DNA of 64,000 nucleotides from Tateyamaria sp947503385 (lineage in GTDB: Bacteria; Pseudomonadota; Alphaproteobacteria; Rhodobacterales; Rhodobacteraceae). Positions within the stretch are counted from its first letter, which is position 1, and every line of letters starts with the position of its first letter. The notes under the pieces were generated by a model. That model was given only the letters and a program-made list of their open reading frames with translations. It searched no databases and had not been told where the DNA came from. The stretch spans positions 124,001-188,000 of the forward strand of contig NZ_JBNFZM010000001.1 in the NCBI RefSeq assembly GCF_051195235.1, given 5' to 3'. Of the stretch, positions 60,120 to 64,000 are shown piece by piece. Made by a program: the position numbers and the translations under genes.

Positions 60120-63100
60120 ATGAATCTATTGAATTGGGGCGCGCCAACCGGCGACGCCGAACCGTGTGTGACGTGGCCACGTATGGGCGCGTTGGGCGCT
60201 TTGTTACTGACAACTGCACTCTATCCGGCGGTCGGGTCCGCATCCTGCGTGACAACGGGGAACGTCGTTACCTGCGACGGGGCCCTGCCAACCGGACAGG
60301 CCGTCACCGGTGGTTTCGACACGATCAACATCAACAGTCTGACGCAGGCGGTCGGCGGCACCGGTCTGCGTTTTACGAATACGACCGGCGCGGACATCAA
60401 CGTGAACGCCGATCTGTCGACCTTTGGCACCGTGCTTGATCCCGGCTTTGGCCGGACGCGGCGTGCAGGTTTTGAAATTCGGACTGATGGAGCGGTGACC
60501 GGCACCGTGACAGGTGACATTACCGGGCCGACATTGTCCGACGTGACCAACACACCCGAATTTGACCTCGCCAATTTTGGCACCTTCAACATCTTCAGCG
60601 GGACAGGCCTCGACCTCACGCGCACCGGCGACCTCATCGTCACGCGGCCCACGGTCACCGCAACGACAAGCAGGCGCACCAATATTTTTGCGCCGGGCGG
60701 CGAGCGCGACTTTGTCATGGGCCAGTTTGGAGCAATCCGCCTGCGGGACGACAGCGGCGACGTGACATTCACCAATACCGGAAATGTGTCGCTGGATGGT
60801 GGCCAACGCACGCTGGTCGTGGACCGCAGCGGCGATGTTGGCGTGAACCAGCGCGTGTTCTCAACCCGCTTTGCCCAATCGTCGGGCCAATCCACATCCA
60901 GCGATCACTTTGGATTTTATGTTGAGGCCAATGGTGACATCGACATCACCCAGACGGGGGATGTCACCCTGACCGGTGGTGGCGTGACCGCCTCTGCTGA
61001 AACCACCGGAGCCATCGCCGCGACAATCGCGCGCCACAGCGCAGGCCGCGGTGTTTTCATCACGGACAACGACTTTGGCAATGTCGATCAGGTCACCTTT
61101 GCCGATCAAACATCGTTGACGATCAACGGCAACGTGACCCTGTCCGGCGGCAATGTTGAAGCGCTGTCGCAAGCCAACGACCTGCCCGGCGGCGACCCGA
61201 ACACACGGGCCACCGCGCAAGTGGATTCCGCAGCGCTGATCGGGGTCTGGGTCAACAAACCCAGCGCCCGCACCATCACGATCAACGGCGATATCAGCGT
61301 GACCAACGGCATGACCACAATGACCGCACGCGCCACCGATGACGCAGGACAGGCCAGCGGGCTCGTGGCGGCCAGTGGATCGGGCATGACTGCAAGTGGC
61401 ATTGAAACCATAGGCAGCGGTCTGATCGGGGATACCAACCCGCAACGCCTGTCGCTCAACATAACAGGTGACGTCAACGTAACCGGCGGTGACGCCCATG
61501 CCGAGATTGTCGGCACAGGCACGTCCGACGTCAACGAGTTGTCGGATTTGCCCAACGGGACGCCCCGCGACACGCTGGTCCTGAACCGATTTGGCGGCAG
61601 CGGTGCAAGCGGTCTGACGCTCTTCACACAAGAACTGAGCTACGATCTGGCAGGCGATGTCACCGCCATTGGTGGCAACGCCTCGGGCCAGGTGACAGGT
61701 TCGGACATGACCGCCTATGTCGGTGGAGGACAGGCCAGCGGGGTCAGCATCGGCGCAACGTCCGGCCTCAACGGAACCACATTCGATATGGTCGAAGACA
61801 GCGCGCTGACCGCACATGCCGGTGACGCGTCGCTGACGCTTGACGGAACCGACCTTTCCGGGAGGGTGGTCGGCGGGACAGGCAACGCCTTGTCGATCTC
61901 GCTCAACGCGGTTGGGCAAAGCAGATATGTCCAGACGGGCGACATTGTCACAACAGGCGGCAATGCGACAGGTGTCGCGTCCACCGGATCAGACCTGACG
62001 GTCACGGGCGGTTCCGCAACCGGGATGATCGTAAGCGGCGGGTTCATACCCGAAGATGCGCCAGCTTCCAGCACCACGACATTCCGCACCGAAGGCGAGA
62101 TGATCGTCACTGGGGGCAATGCCAGCCTGACCGGGTCCGGCGAAGCGGTCGGAGGCACTGCAATCGGCATATTCTCGTTCAGCACAGCGGGGGACACTCC
62201 GCCACAGATCGAACACGCAGGCGTCATTCGCGCGACGGGCGGGGCCGGGACAACCCGCCAGGGCACCGCGACGGGGATCGGGATTTCGGACTTTGGTTTC
62301 CCCGGGTTCAGCGCGGACGGCATGACCATCAGCAACGATGCCAATGTTCTGGTGACAGGTGAAATCTACACCCAAGGCACCGGGGTCGAAAGCGCCACAC
62401 AATCCGATCTGGTGGCAGGGTCGGACGGCATCTCGCTGGCGATGACCGGCCGGACACAGCTGGAACTGGACGGCGCACTGGTCGATGTGCAGGGCACCAA
62501 CAGCAACGGCATCGCCCTTTCATCCGGCATGTCCGAGACGATCCTGCGCAACGGGACGTCGGTGCAGGTCACCGCCGACGGCGGCGCAGGGATCGCCTTG
62601 GGCGTCTCGATCCGCGCATTCGAAATACCCAGTGTCGTTGCCAGCAACAATTTCATCAGCATCGACGAAACCAGCGCGGTCACCACCACCACCGGGATCG
62701 GTATTCAGGACGACAGCCGCACGCGCGTCGCGGAAACTGACCCGGACACAGAAGAAGTCGTGGTCGTCGATGTGGACCTCGGCAATGAAACGACCGTGGA
62801 CATCGCCGGCACACTCAGCAGCGGCTCAGGCATCGCGATGGATCTTGGCGGAGGCAGTGATACGCTGATCATCCGCGAAACCGCGTCGATCACGGGTGTG
62901 TCGCGACTGGGTGGCGGGGACGACCAGTTCCTCTATCAAGGGTTTGCCGTAACGGACGCGGTCGATGGGGGCGAAGGCTATGACCGGGTTGCGCTGTCCG
63001 TCGAGGCAGGCAACAGCGCCCGGTTCGATCCCGCATCTCAGATCGCGCATTTCACCAATTTCGAATCCATCGCAAAATCCGGCGCAGGCACGCTGGTCGT

Positions 63101-64000
63101 GGGCGGCGGCAGTTTCGCCAATGGACCGCTCGATTTCGAGATCATGGAGGGGCACGGCATCGTCGATGCCGATCAGGCCAGCCTGAACATCCGCGTTGGC
63201 GGTGGGGCCAGTTTCCAGACAGACAATCAGGTCGGTGATATCGTGGTGTCGAACATGGGCCTGGTGACCGGCACCGGCACCGCCTCGGGCTTTGCCAACA
63301 GCGGACGCTTTGCACCCGGCAACTCCATTGGCACGTTTACCGTGAACGGGGATTTCGCGCAGGATAGCGCGGGCCAACTGGACGTGGAGATTGCAGCCAA
63401 CGGCACGTCCGATCTCGTCGACGTGTCGGGCAGCGCAACGCTCGGCGGGACGTTGTCGATCTTTGGTGTGGGCTATCCGACCGGCTATCCGGATACGCAA
63501 TCCTATACCATCCTGACGGCGGATGGCGGCATTGCCGGTGCCTTTGACACGATCATCGACAATCTGCCCGACGTGGATGTGGTTGCCGCCTACGCCGCCA
63601 ACAGTGTCGCCGTCAGCTACAGCATGGGGACTGTCACACCGGACGATCCATCGACCGAGATGTCAGACAAATCGATCCATCCCAACGCTCTCCAAGCGGG
63701 GCTTGTCAGCGCCGATATCTTTGCCCGGACACTGCGCGCACGGGGGGCCAACGCCGCACAAGACGATGCAAAACAAAGCGCGCTGCGCTTTTCGGGCGCC
63801 GCGTTTCAGGATCAGGCGGGCCTGTTTGGGCCCGACGGTGCATCCGTCTGGGTCAGTCCCTTTGCCAGCCGCAGTGACGTGGACGCAGCCCCGCCCGTGC
63901 CGGGCTACAACGCGGATGCCAACGGGTTGGCCATTGGCTATGACGTAACGCGCCCCACAGCCACAGGCTTTGTCCGCGCGGGCGTGGCCCTTGGCTATTC
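60120..64000 (+). CDS. Autotransporter (type Va secretion), truncated by the window end
   Basis: Open frame of at least 1293 codons with no stop to the window edge. An N-terminal stretch (MNLLNWGAPTGDAEPCVTWP) precedes a signal peptide (RMGALGALLLTTALYPAVGSA); ATG 60183 is the alternative start. The passenger (~40-1100) is a repetitive beta-helix of NITGDVNVTGG-like rungs with Gly/Asn/Thr/Asp. A PL-type linker (SAGQLDVEIAANGTSDLVDV then SGSATLGGTLSIFGVGYP) leads to the beta-barrel, whose first strands (FGPDGASVWVSPFASRSDV, ANGLAIGYDVTRPTATGFV) are seen. Likely a surface or secreted adhesin; the barrel end lies outside the window. Confidence 0.88.
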   Translation, partial: MNLLNWGAPTGDAEPCVTWPRMGALGALLLTTALYPAVGSASCVTTGNVVTCDGALPTGQAVTGGFDTININSLTQAVGGTGLRFTNTTGADINVNADLSTFGTVLDPGFGRTRRAGFEIRTDGAVTGTVTGDITGPTLSDVTNTPEFDLANFGTFNIFSGTGLDLTRTGDLIVTRPTVTATTSRRTNIFAPGGERDFVMGQFGAIRLRDDSGDVTFTNTGNVSLDGGQRTLVVDRSGDVGVNQRVFSTRFAQSSGQSTSSDHFGFYVEANGDIDITQTGDVTLTGGGVTASAETTGAIAATIARHSAGRGVFITDNDFGNVDQVTFADQTSLTINGNVTLSGGNVEALSQANDLPGGDPNTRATAQVDSAALIGVWVNKPSARTITINGDISVTNGMTTMTARATDDAGQASGLVAASGSGMTASGIETIGSGLIGDTNPQRLSLNITGDVNVTGGDAHAEIVGTGTSDVNELSDLPNGTPRDTLVLNRFGGSGASGLTLFTQELSYDLAGDVTAIGGNASGQVTGSDMTAYVGGGQASGVSIGATSGLNGTTFDMVEDSALTAHAGDASLTLDGTDLSGRVVGGTGNALSISLNAVGQSRYVQTGDIVTTGGNATGVASTGSDLTVTGGSATGMIVSGGFIPEDAPASSTTTFRTEGEMIVTGGNASLTGSGEAVGGTAIGIFSFSTAGDTPPQIEHAGVIRATGGAGTTRQGTATGIGISDFGFPGFSADGMTISNDANVLVTGEIYTQGTGVESATQSDLVAGSDGISLAMTGRTQLELDGALVDVQGTNSNGIALSSGMSETILRNGTSVQVTADGGAGIALGVSIRAFEIPSVVASNNFISIDETSAVTTTTGIGIQDDSRTRVAETDPDTEEVVVVDVDLGNETTVDIAGTLSSGSGIAMDLGGGSDTLIIRETASITGVSRLGGGDDQFLYQGFAVTDAVDGGEGYDRVALSVEAGNSARFDPASQIAHFTNFESIAKSGAGTLVVGGGSFANGPLDFEIMEGHGIVDADQASLNIRVGGGASFQTDNQVGDIVVSNMGLVTGTGTASGFANSGRFAPGNSIGTFTVNGDFAQDSAGQLDVEIAANGTSDLVDVSGSATLGGTLSIFGVGYPTGYPDTQSYTILTADGGIAGAFDTIIDNLPDVDVVAAYAANSVAVSYSMGTVTPDDPSTEMSDKSIHPNALQAGLVSADIFARTLRARGANAAQDDAKQSALRFSGAAFQDQAGLFGPDGASVWVSPFASRSDVDAAPPVPGYNADANGLAIGYDVTRPTATGFVRAGVALGY

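Noticed and set aside
1..64000. CRISPR array, insertion sequence or prophage
   Set aside because: No regularly spaced direct repeats with unique spacers, no transposase or integrase, and no phage structural gene block. The periodicity in 36.5-48.7 kb is protein-coding repeat structure.

Overview
The window looks like a chromosomal segment of a marine alphaproteobacterium of the Rhodobacterales/Roseobacter group. This is inferred from the high G+C, the complete trimethylamine gene set (Tmm, Tdm, DMA monooxygenase, GmaS/Mgs/Mgd), an NDUFS4-like complex I accessory subunit, and large outer-membrane and adhesin-type proteins. I found no rRNA, insertion sequence, phage block or CRISPR array. One tRNA (Arg, anticodon TCT) is present.

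Positions 1-25 kb form one methylated-amine (C1 plus nitrogen) catabolic locus built from short divergent and convergent operons. Tmm (17565) oxidises trimethylamine to its N-oxide and Tdm (19677-22046) demethylates that to dimethylamine plus formaldehyde. The four-gene haem/flavin monooxygenase dmmDABC (10673 down to 6824) gives methylamine. GmaS with MgsABC (12631-16997) moves the methylamine nitrogen and carbon onto glutamate. The sarcosine-oxidase-like MgdABCD (39-5073) oxidises N-methylglutamate and loads the C1 unit on folate, and a FolD homologue (24037) would process methylene-folate. Amt with a 57-residue membrane protein, an EamA carrier, two periplasmic proteins coupled to tdm, two GlxA-type AraC regulators and an XRE-cupin regulator complete the locus. 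The TmoXWV uptake system is not in the window. The locus is unusually tight: four convergent gene pairs overlap or abut at their stop codons.

Positions 25-33 kb hold an ABC sugar-type importer (binding protein, two permeases, ATPase), a LacI regulator, a bicupin protein, a truncated alpha/beta-hydrolase remnant and an RraA-family protein. Together they look like a small uptake and catabolism unit for an unidentified carbohydrate or acid. A perfect palindrome lies upstream of the binding-protein gene.

Positions 33-49 kb are two leftward genes. One encodes a roughly 4060-residue exported protein with about 30 conserved-repeat (DUF11-like) units, nearly all carrying a paired-cysteine motif. The other, 11 bases further on, encodes a 1130-residue outer-membrane beta-barrel candidate.

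Positions 49-57 kb are mostly housekeeping or small genes: tRNA-Arg, GNAT, NDUFS4-like, a class III nucleotide cyclase, uvrB, a compositionally different HEPN-like gene, GC-rich hairpin repeats, VOC, a TFIIB-type zinc ribbon and DUF427. From 57 to 64 kb there is a beta-helix protein and the start of an autotransporter that runs off the right end.
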